A stretch of DNA of 64,000 nucleotides from Dermacentor variabilis (lineage: Eukaryota > Arthropoda > Arachnida > Ixodida > Ixodidae): the NCBI RefSeq assembly GCF_050947875.1, contig NC_134570.1, forward strand, positions 203,559,750 to 203,623,749, written 5' to 3'. The notes beneath the pieces are model-generated. The model made no database searches, was not told the origin of the DNA, and saw only the letters and a list, made by a program, of their open reading frames with translations. Within the stretch, counting starts at the first letter, position 1, and every line of letters begins with the position of its first letter. The position numbers and the translations under genes are program-made. Positions 11,840 to 22,890 of this stretch are shown here, one piece after another.

Positions 11840-12035
11840 ACTTTGTAGCGCGTAGTTTCGCGTTACTGTGTGAATTTTCTCTTTTTTTTGCATTTTCCCC
11901 CTCTTCTTCTTTCTCCTTTTATTCCCTTTGCCCCTTTCCCCAGCACAGGGTAGCCAGCCGGTACTTACACTGGCTAACCTCCCTGTCTTTCCTCTCCTTT
12001 GTCTCCTCCTCCTTGGCGACGCTTTTGCAATCAAT

Positions 12036-12569
12036 CTAGACCTGTTTTTTTTTCTTTTACCAGAGCACTCGCAGAAGCACGCCAACTATATGAAGGGTAT
12101 ACAAGCCTAACCGCTTATAATACCAAATTCTCCGTTTTCCGCATGAGCATCCACACAAGCAGTTTAAGCTATTTCCCACAGGCACTGAATTTTCTGTTGT
12201 TTGGCTTTGAAAGGTAATTTGACAGTACTTCCTGCTTAAGTGTCATAGCTACTAGTGGTGCTGCTCGTATCGTGGTTCTACATATTCACTGCGATTTCGG
12301 GATACGGAACCGCCTTTCTCCTTTAGTTAGATGTATTAAGGTGAACGCCTTAAGTGGCTCGTTGCAATGGCTCATACCTAAAAAACGCGGTGTTTAGTCG
12401 AGTGCTGGAAAAAATAATCAATTGAATAAAGTTCTTCATATCACACCGCCCCTTCCCGTCCGTGAAGAAGGCCGAACAGCGAAGCTGTGTTAGTTACACC
12501 GAGTGTTGCACAATTCAAGTCAAACTTCGCAAGCAGTCAGTATTGTAAATCTTTTGTTTCCTCATTGTT
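12036..12569. other. Unassigned sequence after the LINE
   Basis: AT-rich, with the motif 'taagtggctcgttgcaatggctcatacc' family at about 12350-12380 that has weak echoes at 13025 and 29325. No gene is recognised. Confidence 0.35.
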
Positions 12570-12835
12570 TCACCTCATATTCGCATTCGCGTGCTTCGGG
12601 TGGTGAGCATGCTTTAGGAATGGTTTCTTTTTTGCGGTTCTCCCAGTTTCTTCCCTTTTTTTGCACACTTCGGTATCGGCTTCCTGGCACTGCCGTTCAA
12701 ACTCGGCATCTCTGGCGCGCAGCTCGGGGTTGGCCCTAGGACGACGATCCCATTCATGAGCCAATTCTCGCTGACGTTCGCGGTATAGGCAGCTTCTTTC
12801 TCAGGAATACGCACTACTCGTGATCTTCCCATAGT
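12570..12835 (-). pseudogene. Arg/Glu-rich repeat-protein fragment, frameshifted
   Basis: On the minus strand two overlapping frames join into one reading: the first begins MGRSRVVR.PE.EAAY and runs to about 12750, the second continues with a charged repeat (A-N-P-E-L-R-A-R... then A-D-T-E-V-C-K-K...) spaced about 18 residues apart. A single frameshift separates them. Charged repeats of this style occur at the N-terminus of some arthropod repeat-associated and STPR-type proteins; I do not assign a function. A similar Arg-rich string lies at 29673-29960 on the plus strand. Confidence 0.4.
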
Positions 12836-14019
12836 TGTAGCTGGGTTGGAACGTGCGGCACCACTAATCCAAAGCTCTGTTTATTGGGCGCAAGGTTGCT
12901 TGCGTTCGATGTCTCGAGTTTGCTCGGTGGCGTGGTTAGCAGCATCCGCCCGGCATTGCCGCTTGCGATTCTTCAAAATTAAATTGCTTCAAAATTAAAT
13001 CTGTCCGTCATGTAAGACAACGAATGGCATATATCCCCCTAAGCAATGGCTTATGCGTCCGTAAACAACCCATTATACGATCAATGTCCTACAGATGTCC
13101 AGCAGAGATCCGAAACGGGGTATTTGAACGTCCCTAGGACATATCTTAGAAGCCAGTTGATCATTCTTGGTTGTCCGTGGGATTGTCTCATGCACACGAA
13201 TTGGCGTTCATAGAAACGTTCCACGAACGTCATAATGGGATATTCGGACGTACAAGAGATCTCTAAATGGGGATTATTTTTATTGTATAATCCCGTGTAC
13301 GTCCTAAGGACATTTTTGTCAGGATGCAGGACGCTTCTGAGACATTGTTACCAATCGTCCAAAGAACGTTTGTGGGACATTTGGTAGTGGATTTAGGATA
13401 TCCACAGGATGTCCTTGTCGATTATAAATTAACATAATGGAGACGTTCCTCATCATGTGCCCTAGCAGTGCAGCAGGCCTGTTGCATCTTACATACCATT
13501 AACAAAGTAAGTTATGCCTGCTCTTGCGTTGGCTTGGGGGGCAAAGATGAAACATAACTGCATGGCTCTTGAAGGTCCATCCCAGCGGCCCAATAAGGCG
13601 ACCAAAGATTTTTGTCATGCAAAAGCTGAAGCACCAGGAGACCGGCCGGGAATACAGCCAACCGTATCTCAAAGCACTTAAAGAAGGCTGCAGTGAAGCA
13701 TTGTGCGCATAGTTGCCTGCTACGGTAAGCTAATACATTACATACAACTTGATAAAAAAGCATTAAATCAAAATATATGGGCATGCAAGCTATACTTTTT
13801 TGTGGTAGCAGGAACGAAGCTATAGAACTAAGTTCTGCAGGCGGCTGAATAGTTTGACAATCTCATTAAAAATGCAGCATTTACTAGGAGTTATTTATGA
13901 CGCACCATGGTTAGTAAAAGTGCGCATGAATTAAACTGTTTGCAAATGCACTGTGGGTAGCAAGAAAAAAAAAAGAATTCGCAGTGGGGCCATTGCGGAA
14001 GTTATCAAGAGCCTTGCTG
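12836..14019. repeat. Unassigned sequence with a GGACGTCC/GGACATCC-rich segment
   Basis: Between about 13080 and 13430, GGAC(A/G)T(C/T)C-like motifs and their reverse complements recur every few tens of bases (for example 'gatgtcc', 'cgtccctaggacat', 'acgtcctaaggacat', 'ggatgtcctt'). A similar segment is at 28510-28730, so this is probably a degenerate dispersed repeat. The rest (13430-14019) shows nothing I can name. Confidence 0.4.
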
Positions 14020-14326
14020 TGGGCTCACTTGCCTGGTCGAAGGCACATCAATGCGATATTTGCTTAACAGTTCAGATATGTTAGTCACTTCAGGTTGCCA
14101 GAGCCTTTCCCTAGGCCATATTCAGTAGTTACACACACACACTAACTTGAGTTATGCTAAAGGTGTCACAACTACATTAGGCATTAACGAAAATACTTGA
14201 GACTAGTTCAGTGGTCACATATAGACACAAACAGCTGCTGTATGATCATCCATCTATAGAGCAAACGTACTATGCATCCATAACAAGTTCTGGTAAAGGT
14301 CAACAGCGCAAACATTAACACTTTCG
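14020..14326 (+). repeat. Diverged ~80 bp minisatellite, left part
   Basis: Shares blocks with 21960-23600 (for example 'ggctcactt..ctggtcg.aggcacat.aatg..atatttgct..a.agttca'). It is the left flank of the RTE-like LINE insertion and ends at the 14 bp target duplication. Confidence 0.55.
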
Positions 14327-14340
14327 TGTAGCGACGAGAC
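14327..14340 (+). repeat. Target-site duplication of the RTE-like LINE (left)
   Basis: TGTAGCGACGAGAC, repeated exactly at 21946-21959. Confidence 0.85.
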
Positions 14341-14376
14341 TTTCGCGTATGCGTTAAGAGACAAAGCCGGCAATAT

Positions 14377-14793
14377 TGTCACGTGGTAGTGACGGTTGAG
14401 AAGGCAGCAAAGCCGTGATTAACGAAACGAGAGTTTTATTGGGCGAACTTGTGCCCTCAAAAACAGGCTACATTCAAAGAAGGACGGTAGCGGCGAACAC
14501 GATCGGCGGTCGTCGAAAATCTGATGAGTGGGTCAAGTGCGTCGGCTTTTATACGTCTGTCGTCGAATGTTCCAGAGTAATCGCTGGGACCCGCATGCCT
14601 TCCACAAAGTTCCACATTATTCGCGTCGCGCACACATGCAATCAGATAACACAAGTCGCGGTGAAAGACGGTGGACGAAACCATCGATAACATTCCAGAA
14701 ACTTCTTTTACATGCAGGCGCGTCCTGCGCTGTGCGATGACATTTGTTAGGCGGCGAGAAGTGGTCGCCTGATAAAGATAAGTACACGTGTCA
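14377..14793 (-). repeat. 3' LTR of the Gypsy element
   Basis: 417 bp beginning TG and ending CA (both strands). On the element's strand it carries TATAAAA (plus coordinates 14547-14553) and, further downstream, AATAAA (14435-14440), consistent with a U3-R-U5 layout. Confidence 0.92.
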
Positions 14794-14806
14794 TTACCCC
14801 CCTCTT
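14794..14806 (-). other. Polypurine tract of the Gypsy element
   Basis: Minus strand reads AAGAGGGGGGTAA immediately before the 3' LTR, the expected position of the plus-strand primer. The same tract is kept in the second copy at 37218-37230. Confidence 0.75.
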
Positions 14807-14935
14807 AAAAAAGAGGATCGTTCCGATGCTACAAATATAAGAGCGAAACACGAAAGGACATTTATTAAAGAAATGTAACAAAACAACAAAAAGAAACAAA
14901 GTCCAAAGGTCGGCTATGCGAAGTCCCAAAGTTCA

Positions 14936-17900
14936 TTAACGCTGGTAACACGGCTTGAGTCGCACGACGTGGACTATTCCAGGTCGTGAGCGGCGCCGCT
15001 GTGACAACGAAATGCCGTCTGGCACGACCTCATAGTCCAGTGCGCCAATACGTCGGATGATCTTGTACGGTCCGAAATAGCGACGCAAAAGCTTCTCGCT
15101 CAGTCCTCGTCGGCATATAGGGGTCCGAACCCAAACACGGTCACCGGGTAGGTACTCGACGAAGCGTCGTAGGGGTTGTAGTGTCGGCTGTCGGTACGCT
15201 GCTGGCTCTTGATCCGTAGGCGGGCTAGTTGTCGGGATTCTTCGGCGCGCTGGAGAAAGGTCGCGACGTCAAGATTCTCTTCGTCACTGACGTGCGGTAG
15301 CATGGCGTCGAGCGTCGTCGTCGGGTTCCTGCCGTAAACCAGCTTAAACGGCGTGATCTGTGTTGTTTCTAGAACCGCCGTGTTGTAAGCAAAGGTTACG
15401 TACGGCACGACCGCGTCCCACGTCTTGTGCTCGACGTCGACGTACATTGCTAGCATATCGGCGAGGGTCTTGTTCAGGCGCTCCGTGAGACCATTCATCT
15501 GCGGGTAGTAGGCAGTTGTCTTCCTGTGGCTTGTCTGGCTGTATTGCAGAATGGCTTGCGTGAGCTCTGCTGTAAACGCTGTTCCTCTGTCGGCGAGGAG
15601 GATTTCTGTGGCACCATGTCGCAGCAGAATGTTCTCGACGAAAAATTTCGCCACTTCGGCTGCGCTGCCTTCCGGTAGAGCTTTAGTTTCAGCGAGACGG
15701 GTGAGATAGTCCGACGCCACAACGATCCACTTATTTCCGGATGTTGACGTCGGAAACTGTCCCAACAAGTCGATCCCGATCTGCTGAAAAGGTCGACAAC
15801 GAGGCTTGATCGGCTGTAGTAATCCTGCTGGCCTTGTCGGTGGTGTCTTGCGTCGCTGACAGTCTCGACATGTCTTGACGTAATGGGCGACGTCGGCGGT
15901 CAGACGCAGCCAATAATACCGTTCATGTATCCCTGACAGCGTTCGGTAGAATCCGAGGTGCCCAGTGGTTGCATCATCATGTAGGGCGTACAGCATTTCT
16001 GGACGCAGCGCTGACGGAACAGCAAGAAGGTAGCTGGCGCGGACTGGAAAGTTCTTCACGAGCAGGTTGTTTTGTAGCGTGAACGAAGACAACCCGCGCT
16101 TCAATGCCCTAGGGACAACATCGGTGTTCCCTTCCAAATACTCGACGAGGCCTTTTAGCTCCGGGTCTGCTCGCTGCTGTTTAGTGAAGTCTTCCGCGCT
16201 TATTATTCCAAGGAAGGTGTCGTCGTCCTCGTCTTGCGGCGGGGGATCGATGGGGGCGCGTGATAAGCAGTCGGCGTCAGATTGTTTTCTTCCCGACTTG
16301 TATATTACGGTGACGTCATATTCTTGCAGTCTGAGGCTCCACCGCGCCAGCCGTCCTGAAGGGTCCTTTAAGTTAGCTAGCCAACACAAAGCGTGATGGT
16401 CGCTGACGACTTTGAATGGCCTGCCACATAGGTAAGGGCGGAATTTTGCTGTAGCCCAAATGATGGTGAGGCATTCCTTTTCAGTGGTAGAATAATTGCC
16501 TTCCGCTTTTGACAGCGACCGGCTAGCATAAGATGTCACCCTTTCATGTCAGTCTTTCTTCTGGACTAGGACGGCACCGAGGCCTAGCCTACTGGCGTCA
16601 GTGTGGATTTCGGTATCGGCGTCTTCGTCGAAATGTGCAAGTGTCGGCGGTGACTGCATGCACCGATGTAGTTCTTGTAATGCGTCCGCCTGCGGCGTTG
16701 GCCATTTGAACTCGACATCAGATTTGGTTAGATGCGTTAGCGGCTCAGCGATGCGTGAAAAGCCTTTGACAAAGCGCCTATAGTAGGCACACATGCCAAG
16801 GAATGTACGCACTGCCTTTTTGTCGATGGGCTGCGGGAACTTTGCGATGGCAGCTGTTTTCTGCGGGTCGGGGCGTACTCCGGATTTGCTGATGACGTGG
16901 CCTAGGAACAGAAGCTCATCGTAAGCGAAGCGGCACGTCTCTGGCTTCAGAGTGAGCCCTGATGATTTTATGGCCTCGAGTACTGTCGCAAGCCGCCTAA
17001 GGTGATCGTCGAAATTTCTGGCGAAGACGACGACGACGTCATCCAAGTAAACAAGACAGGTCTGCCACTTCAATCCTGCTAACACCGTGTTCATGACGCG
17101 CTGGAACGTTGCAGGCGCTGAGCACAATCCGAATGGCATGACCTTGAACTCGTAGAGGCCGTCAGGCGTGATGAAGGCGGTCTTTTCGCGATCTCTCTTG
17201 TCGACTTCTATTTGCCAGTAGCCAGACTTGACGTCCATCGACGAGAAGTATTTAGCGTTGCAGAGCCGATCCAATGCGTCGTCTATCCGTGGAAGAGGGT
17301 ATACGCCTTTCTTTGTGATCTTGTCCAGTCGACGATAAGCCACGCAGAAACGTAGGGTTCTGTCCTTTTTCTTCACCAGTACAACAGGAGATGCGCACGG
17401 GCTTTTCGACGGCTGGATGATGTCGTCGCGGAGCATTTCGTCGACTTGTTGCCTAATAGCTTCACGTTCTCGCGTCGAAACTCGGCAAGGGCTCTGGCGG
17501 AGTGGTCGAGCGCACTCCTCGGTGATTATGCGATGCCTTGCCACTGGTGTCTGTCGAATTCTTGATGACGTCGAGAAGCAGCCTTTGTGTCGTCGGAGCA
17601 GACTTCTGAGCTGTTGTTGCTTAATCATGGGGAGACTTGGATTAATGTTGTAGTCTGGTTCGGGAACCATGGTCATCGAGGTAGATGCGGCGGAATCCGA
17701 GAGGAGAAACGCATTACTGGTTTCCAGAAATTCCTCGATGTACGCGATCGTCGTGCCCTTGTTGATGTGCTTGAACTGCTGGCTGAAGTTCATCAGCAAC
17801 ACGTCAGTTTTCCCTCCGTCCAGTCGAGCGATCCCTCTTGCGACGCAAATTTCACGGTCGAGCAGTAGACGTTGGTCACCCTCGATGACGCCTTCTACGT

Positions 17901-18655
17901 CGGCAGGTGTTTTGGTGCCGACGGAAATGACAATGCTGGAGCGAGCTCTCCGGCGGTATCGCTTGATCTTCAGACAGGGTTATCGATTTCGACTTCAGGT
18001 CGATGACTGCGCCGCGTTGGTTTAGGAAGTCCATGCCGAGAATGACGTCGCGTGAACAGTGTTGGAGCATAACGAAGGTGGCAGGGTAAGTCCAGTCATG
18101 AGCGGTAATTCTTGCTGTGCAGATTCCAGTCGGCGTAATCAGGTGTCCTCCAGCGGTCCGAATTTGAGGGCCTTCCCATGCAATCTTAACCTGCTTCAAC
18201 TGAGCGGCGATGTGTCCACTCATGACGGAGTAATCGGCCCCTGTGTCGACTAAGGCGGTGACTGCATGGCCGTCGACAAGCACGTCGAGGTCGGTGGTTC
18301 TTTGCCTTGCGTTACAGTTAGGTCTTAGCGTCGGATCACGGCTGTGTCGCGTTGACCTGTGGCTGGTATGGGACGTCGCCAGGTAGTCTTTCGTCGTCGT
18401 ATTCTTTGCTTTCACACTTCGTCGGGACGGCGGCGTGTCGTTATGCCGTCGAGGTAGTTTCTTCGGAGTCTTCGTCGGCGGCGGAGGATCTTCGTCAGTT
18501 CGACGAACAGCAACCGCACCTACATCGGTTGCTGCTTTTTGTTTTCCGGATATGGGCTCACTGACCGGCCCCGGGCTGGGCCAGTGTATGGACGGCGTTG
18601 CGGCGGCAGGTAGCTGCCTGGTGATGGCGAACGGGACAGTCGTCGAGAGTCGCAC
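14936..18655 (-). pseudogene. Gypsy pol: protease, RT, RNase H, integrase (broken)
   Basis: Segments in order: protease frame 18655-17876 with the LVDTGADYSVMSG active-site block near 18240; RT frame, entered by a frameshift near 17920, to 16549, with a CLVYLDD catalytic motif near 17040; an in-frame TGA at 16549-16551 where relatives have a codon before HERV; then RNase H (SYASRSLSKAE, DHHALCWL) and integrase to 15100. Integrase shows the H-H-C-C zinc finger (H..GHLGF..T...C..C), the DDE core Asp in GIDLLG, Asp in ADRGTAF and Glu in GLTERLN. Another frameshift near 15180 moves the C-terminal GPY/F domain (YFGPYKI) into a different frame, which ends with TAA at 14936-14938. These enzymes mature, copy and integrate the element; with three breaks this copy cannot make a full polyprotein. 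Confidence 0.9.
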
Positions 18656-19876
18656 TGAGTGGCGGCTAGGTAATCGGCGATGTCACGTGGGCGCTCCCCA
18701 AGCTGTGGACGCGGCGCGTTGACGGCGAACCCTCTCAGTCCCAAGTCGCGGTATGGGCATCGGCGGTACACATGGCCGGCTTCTCCGCAGTGATAGAGCG
18801 GGAGGTGGTCGGGGGCTCGCCAAATGTCCGCCTTCCTCGCGTAGCGGCGCTGGGCGACGGGCGGGCGGGCCGGCGGTGGACGGCGGAATTGCGGCGTCAT
18901 AGGGCCCTGGCGGGGTCGTGGAGGGGGGGTCCTTGACGGCGGGCGACGGCGGCGTAGGTCACAGCTTCCGGCTGCAGCTGCGGTGATTGTTGTTGCAGCT
19001 CAGGAACTCCAAGTGGTCGCTCAAGCTCATCTTTGACGATTTCGGCAATGGAGGGTACTTGACGCTGCGACCTTGGGTACAACCTCTGCAGCTCTTCCCG
19101 TACGACCGCTCTGATAGTCTCGCGCAGATCGTCGGTGGCCAGTGATTGAATTCCTGTGTAGTTGGTAGAGGTCGTGCGGCGGTTGAATTGCCGGTTCCGC
19201 ATTTCGAGTGTCTTCTCGATGCTGGTGGCCTCGCGAAGGAACTCTTCTACGGCCTTCGGTGGGCTTCGTATCATTGCGCCGAAAAGTTATTCCTTCACAC
19301 CCCGCATGAGAAGGCGGACTTTCTTTTCCTCGGGCATATCCGGGTCGGCGTGACGGAACAGACGGTTCATTTCTTCCGTGAATATGGCAATGTTCTCGTT
19401 AGGCAGCTGCACTCGGGTGTCTAGCATGGCTTCTGCCCTTTCCTTGCGCAGTGTGCTCGTAAAGCTGCGCAGGAAGCCGCTCGGGAACAGGTCCCATGTT
19501 GTCAAGGTCGACTCCCGGTTCCCAAACCACGTTCTGGCGGCGTCTTCTAAGGCAAAGTATACATGCCGCAGCTTGTCGTCGGAGACCCAGTTGTTGAAAG
19601 CCGCGATTCGTTCGTAGGTCTCCTGCCAGGATTCCGGGTGTTCAGTCGCTGCTCCATGGAAGGTCGGTGGGTCCCGAGGTTATTGTAGGACAACGGGGGA
19701 CGCTGGGGCAGCAATTGAGGTTGTTTTGACCACGATCTTCTTTGTCGTCTCAGGTAGAAGTCCGTGCTCTGGGGGCAGTCCTTGCAGTCTGCGGCTAGCA
19801 CGCTGGTCTTGGGCGATGTTGGTTTTGTCCTTGGCTTCGGGCTTGGATCGCGGCTTTGCGGGGGCGTTCGGTACAT
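18520..19876 (-). pseudogene. Gypsy gag: capsid and CCHC nucleocapsid (broken)
   Basis: The capsid-like region runs in one frame from about 19670 to 18897 (HVYFALEDAARTWF, TWDLFPSGFLRSF, F..EMNRLFRHADPDM) but is cut by TAA at 19287-19289. A different frame, 18900-18520, holds a zinc-knuckle remnant, YHCGEAGHVYRRC, in which the expected first Cys is replaced, so the CCHC is incomplete. The N-terminal frame 19876-19547 is Pro/Ser-rich and not in frame with the capsid. gag and pol overlap in different frames at 18520-18655; a programmed frameshift is possible but cannot be separated from decay. Gag would form the particle that packages element RNA. Confidence 0.8.
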
Positions 19877-19880
19877 GAAC

Positions 19881-19898
19881 GCACTAGCACCTCCACCA
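19881..19898 (-). other. Putative primer-binding site of the Gypsy element
   Basis: Two bases after the 5' LTR the element strand reads TGGTGGAGGTGCTAGTGC, beginning with TGG as expected for pairing to a tRNA 3' CCA end. The primer tRNA was not identified. Confidence 0.5.
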
Positions 19899-19900
19899 GA

Positions 19901-20317
19901 TGTCTCGTGGTAGTGACGGTTATGAAGGCAGCAAAACTGTGATTAACGAAACGAGAGTTTTATTGGGCGAACTTGTGCCCTCAAAAACAGGCTACACTCA
20001 AAGAAGGATGGTAGCGGCGAACACGATCGGCAGTCGTCGAAAATCTGATGAGCGGGTCAAGTGCGTCGGCTTTTATACGTCTGTCGTCGAATGTTCCAGA
20101 GCAATCGCTGGGACCCGCATGCCTTCCACAAAGTTCCACATTATTCGCGTCGCGCACACATGCAATCAGATAACACAAGTCGCGGTGAAAGACATTGGAC
20201 GGAACCATCGATAACATCCCAGAAACTTCTTTTACATGCAGGCGCGTCCTGCGCTGTGCGATAACATTTGTTAGGCGGCGAGAAGTGGTCGCCCGATAAA
20301 GATAAGTACACGTGTCA
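19901..20317 (-). repeat. 5' LTR of the Gypsy element
   Basis: 417 bp, aligned without gaps to 14377-14793; about 16 differences by eye. Followed by the ATAT duplication and then by RTE-like LINE sequence that continues from 14376. Confidence 0.92.
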
Positions 20318-21945
20318 ATATCATTACTAATATGGATGAGATCGTTCAAGTGACTGAGGAGTTCTATAGAGATTTATACAGTACCAGTGGCACCCACGAC
20401 GATAATGGAAGAGAGAATAGTCCAGAGGAATTTGAAATCCTACAAGTAACGCCTGAAGAAGTAAAGAAAGCCTTGGGAGCTATGCAAAAGGGAAGGCAGC
20501 TGGGGAGGATCAGGCAACAGCAGATTTGTTGGAGGATGGTGGGCGGATTGTTCTAGAAAAACTGGCCACCCTGTATACGCAATGCCTCATGACTTCGAAC
20601 ATACCGGAATCTTGGAAAAACGCCAACATAATCCTAATCCATAAGAAAGTGGACGCCAAAGACGTGAAAAATTAAAGACTGATCAGCTTACTGTCCGTTG
20701 CCTACAAAGTATTTACTAAGGTAATTGCAAATAGAATCAGGTACACCTTAGACTTCCGTCAACCAAAGGACCAGGCAGGATTCCGTAAAGGCTACTCAAC
20801 AATAGACCATATTCACACTATCAATCAGGTGATAGAGAAATGTGCGGAATATAACCAACCCTTATATATAGCTTTCACTGATTACGAGAAAGCGTTTGAT
20901 TTAGTCGAAACCTCAGCAGTCATGGAGGCATTGCGGAATAAGTGTGTAGACGAGCCGTATGTAAAAATATTGAAAGATACCTATAGCGGCTCCACAGCCA
21001 CCGTAGTCCTCCATAAAGAAAGCAACAAAATCCATATAAAGAAAGGCGTCAGGCAGGGAGATACGATCTCTCCAATGCTATTCACAGCGTGTATACAGGA
21101 GGTATTCGGAGACTTTGATTGGGAAGAATTGGGGATAAGAGTTAATGGAGAATACCTTAGTAACTTGAGATTCGCTGATGATATTGTCTTGCTTAGTAAC
21201 TCAGGGGACCAACTGCAATGCATGCTCACTGACCTGGAGAGGCAAAGCCAAAGGGTGGGTCTAAAAATTCATCTGCAGAAAACTAATGTTTAACAATCTC
21301 GGAAGAGAACAGCAGTTTACGATAGGTAGCGAGGCACTGGAAGTGGTAAGTGAATACTTCTACTTAGGACAGGTAGTGACTGCGGATCCTGATCATGAGA
21401 CTGAAATAATCAGAAGAATAAGAATGGGCTGGGGTGCGTTTGGCAGGCATTCTCAGATCATAAACAGCAGGTTGCCATTATCTCTGAAGAGAAAAGTATA
21501 TAACAGCTGTGTCTTACCAGTACTCACGTACGGGGCAGACACCTGTAGGCTTACGAAAAGGGCTCTACTTAAATTGAGGACGACGCAACGAGCTATGGAA
21601 AGAGGAATGGTAGGTGTAACGTTAAGGGATAAGAAAAGAGCAGATTGGGTGAGCGAGCAAACGCGAGTTAATGGCATCTTAGTAGAAATCAAGAAAAAGA
21701 AATGGGCATAGGCAGGACATGTAATGAGGAGGGAGGATAACCAATGGTCATTAAGGGTAACGGACTGGATTCCAAGGGAAGGGAAGGGTAGCAGGGGGTG
21801 GCAGAAAGGTAGGTGGGCGGATGAGATTAAGAAGTTTGCAGGGACAACATGGCCACAATTAGTACATGACCGACGTAGTTGGAGAAGTATGGGAGAGGCC
21901 TTTGCCCTGCAGTGGGCGTAACCAGGCTGTTGATGATGATGTTGA
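20318..21945 (+). pseudogene. RTE-like LINE ORF2 remnant: RT and C-terminal region
   Basis: The coding sequence is split over several frames: 20332-20500 (EEFYRDLY...EEVKKALGAMQKG), then frameshifted; 20829-21293 with RT blocks IAFTDYEKAFD, GVRQGDTISP and the catalytic LRFADDIVLL near 21171; 21286-21711 with the thumb and the C-terminal RTTQRAMER block; 21724-21921 with the zinc-like end region RREDNQWSLRVTDW. A relative with fewer breaks is at 56943-58972. The endonuclease is lost by 5' truncation. RTE-clade RT copies element RNA at a nick in the target DNA. Clade assignment rests on RT motifs and the tandem TGATG tail; a phylogeny would be needed to separate RTE from BovB. Confidence 0.8.
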
Positions 21946-21959
21946 TGTAGCGACGAGAC
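21946..21959 (+). repeat. Target-site duplication of the RTE-like LINE (right)
   Basis: Identical to 14327-14340. Confidence 0.85.
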
Positions 21960-22617
21960 CTTTTCAGTTGAGCTTTTATTTTGTAGATGCACCTCGGTCA
22001 CTAAAGGTATTTTAAAAGCCCTCTTAAAAGATGGGGGGTACAAAGGAAGTTAACAGGAGGGCTACTGCAGACTGGCTCACTTTAACGGTCGCAGGCACAT
22101 AAATGAAATATTTGCTGGAAAGTTCACAGGTGTCTTAGCCATGAAGGATGCTACTCCAGGCTTTCTGTGGGCATGCTTCAGTGGTTGCCCACAGTAAAAG
22201 TACTAAAGATTGGATACATACACGGCGCAATAATTAAATTTCTAAAGGATCACTCAAGCAGTTGCAAACATGAACATGACTGGAGAGTTCAGATACAAAC
22301 GCACTTAAAAGACACTTGCTTCGGCACAAAACCAAACTGATTTCACAGGTACTAGAAGTTAGATGATACTTGCTGTACTTGAGTGGTGACAAACAGAAAT
22401 TTGCCGTAAGTGTTCACAGGCTCGAATCACTCAAAGCAGGTAAACAGAAACTGAATGCGACGTTTCCGTGGTTGCAGCCAGATATTGCTGAAGCCGTCAC
22501 TGGTACCTTGGCGAGTGCACAATTAACTAAAGGCTTGCAGCATGCTCGCTTCAGCAGTCATAGACAAAAAAATGCATTATACGAGTTCCCCCGTACGAAA
22601 AGCTAACAGGATTTGTG

Positions 22618-22832
22618 GGGTGTTGGGCTGCTGAGCACGAGGTCGCGGGATTGAATTTCGGCCTCGGTGGCTGCATTTCGATGCGGGCGAAATGCGAAAA
22701 CACCCGTGTATTAGATTTGGTTGCACATTAGAGAACCCCAGGTGGTATAAATTCCCGGAGTCTCCCACTACGGCGTGCCTCATGAACAGAAAGTGGCTTT
22801 GGCACGTAAAACCTCATCATTTAATATACTTT
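22618..22832 (+). repeat. tRNA-derived SINE, 5'-truncated
   Basis: Lacks the A box but keeps the B-box region (GGTCGCGGGATTGAAT) and the full tail. Flanked by a 10 bp duplication AGGATTTGTG (22608-22617, 22833-22842). Confidence 0.85.
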
Positions 22833-22890
22833 AGGATTTGTGTGGGCTTCAGCGGCCCCACACAAACATGAGTTCATCCTAAAAATTCAC

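Larger units (their letters stand above)
6706..12035 (+). mobile_element. Nearly intact I-group non-LTR retrotransposon (LINE)
   Basis: Order: ~100 bp 5' leader, ORF1 (6811-8187), ORF2 (8159-11839), then a pyrimidine-rich 3' UTR containing a 'cagggtag.cagccgg' block also found at 59060-59110. The two ORFs overlap by 29 bp. ORF2 has endonuclease, RT and RNase H, the architecture of the I superfamily (I, R1, LOA, Ingi, Jockey relatives). A decayed relative lies at 50.7-59.15 kb. I could not identify a target-site duplication, so both ends are approximate. Confidence 0.85.
14377..20317 (-). mobile_element. Ty3/Gypsy LTR retrotransposon with two 417 bp LTRs
   Basis: A 5941 bp element on the minus strand: 5' LTR 19901-20317, gag, pol (protease, RT, RNase H, integrase), 3' LTR 14377-14793. 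The host site is duplicated as ATAT (14373-14376 and 20318-20321). A polypurine tract (minus strand AAGAGGGGGGTAA, 14794-14806) abuts the 3' LTR, and a putative primer-binding site starting TGG lies at 19881-19898. The pol order RT-RNase H-integrase identifies Ty3/Gypsy. By hand count the LTRs differ at about 16 of 417 positions, mostly transitions. Both gag and pol are broken, so the copy is non-autonomous. No envelope gene is present. Confidence 0.93.
14341..21945 (+). mobile_element. 5'-truncated RTE-like LINE, interrupted by a Gypsy element
   Basis: The LINE is present as 14341-14376 and 20318-21945, the gap being the Gypsy element. It is bounded by a 14 bp duplication (14327-14340, 21946-21959), is 5'-truncated, and ends in a short TGATG-type tandem tail, a known habit of RTE-clade LINEs. 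The uninterrupted relative at 56943-58972 (minus) shows the same sequence across the Gypsy insertion point, confirming continuity. A third copy is at 38625-39858. Confidence 0.85.

Noticed and set aside
14415..14690. ORFs inside the LTRs
   Set aside because: They occur in noncoding LTR sequence and have no domain; both LTRs show the same open frame because they are copies.
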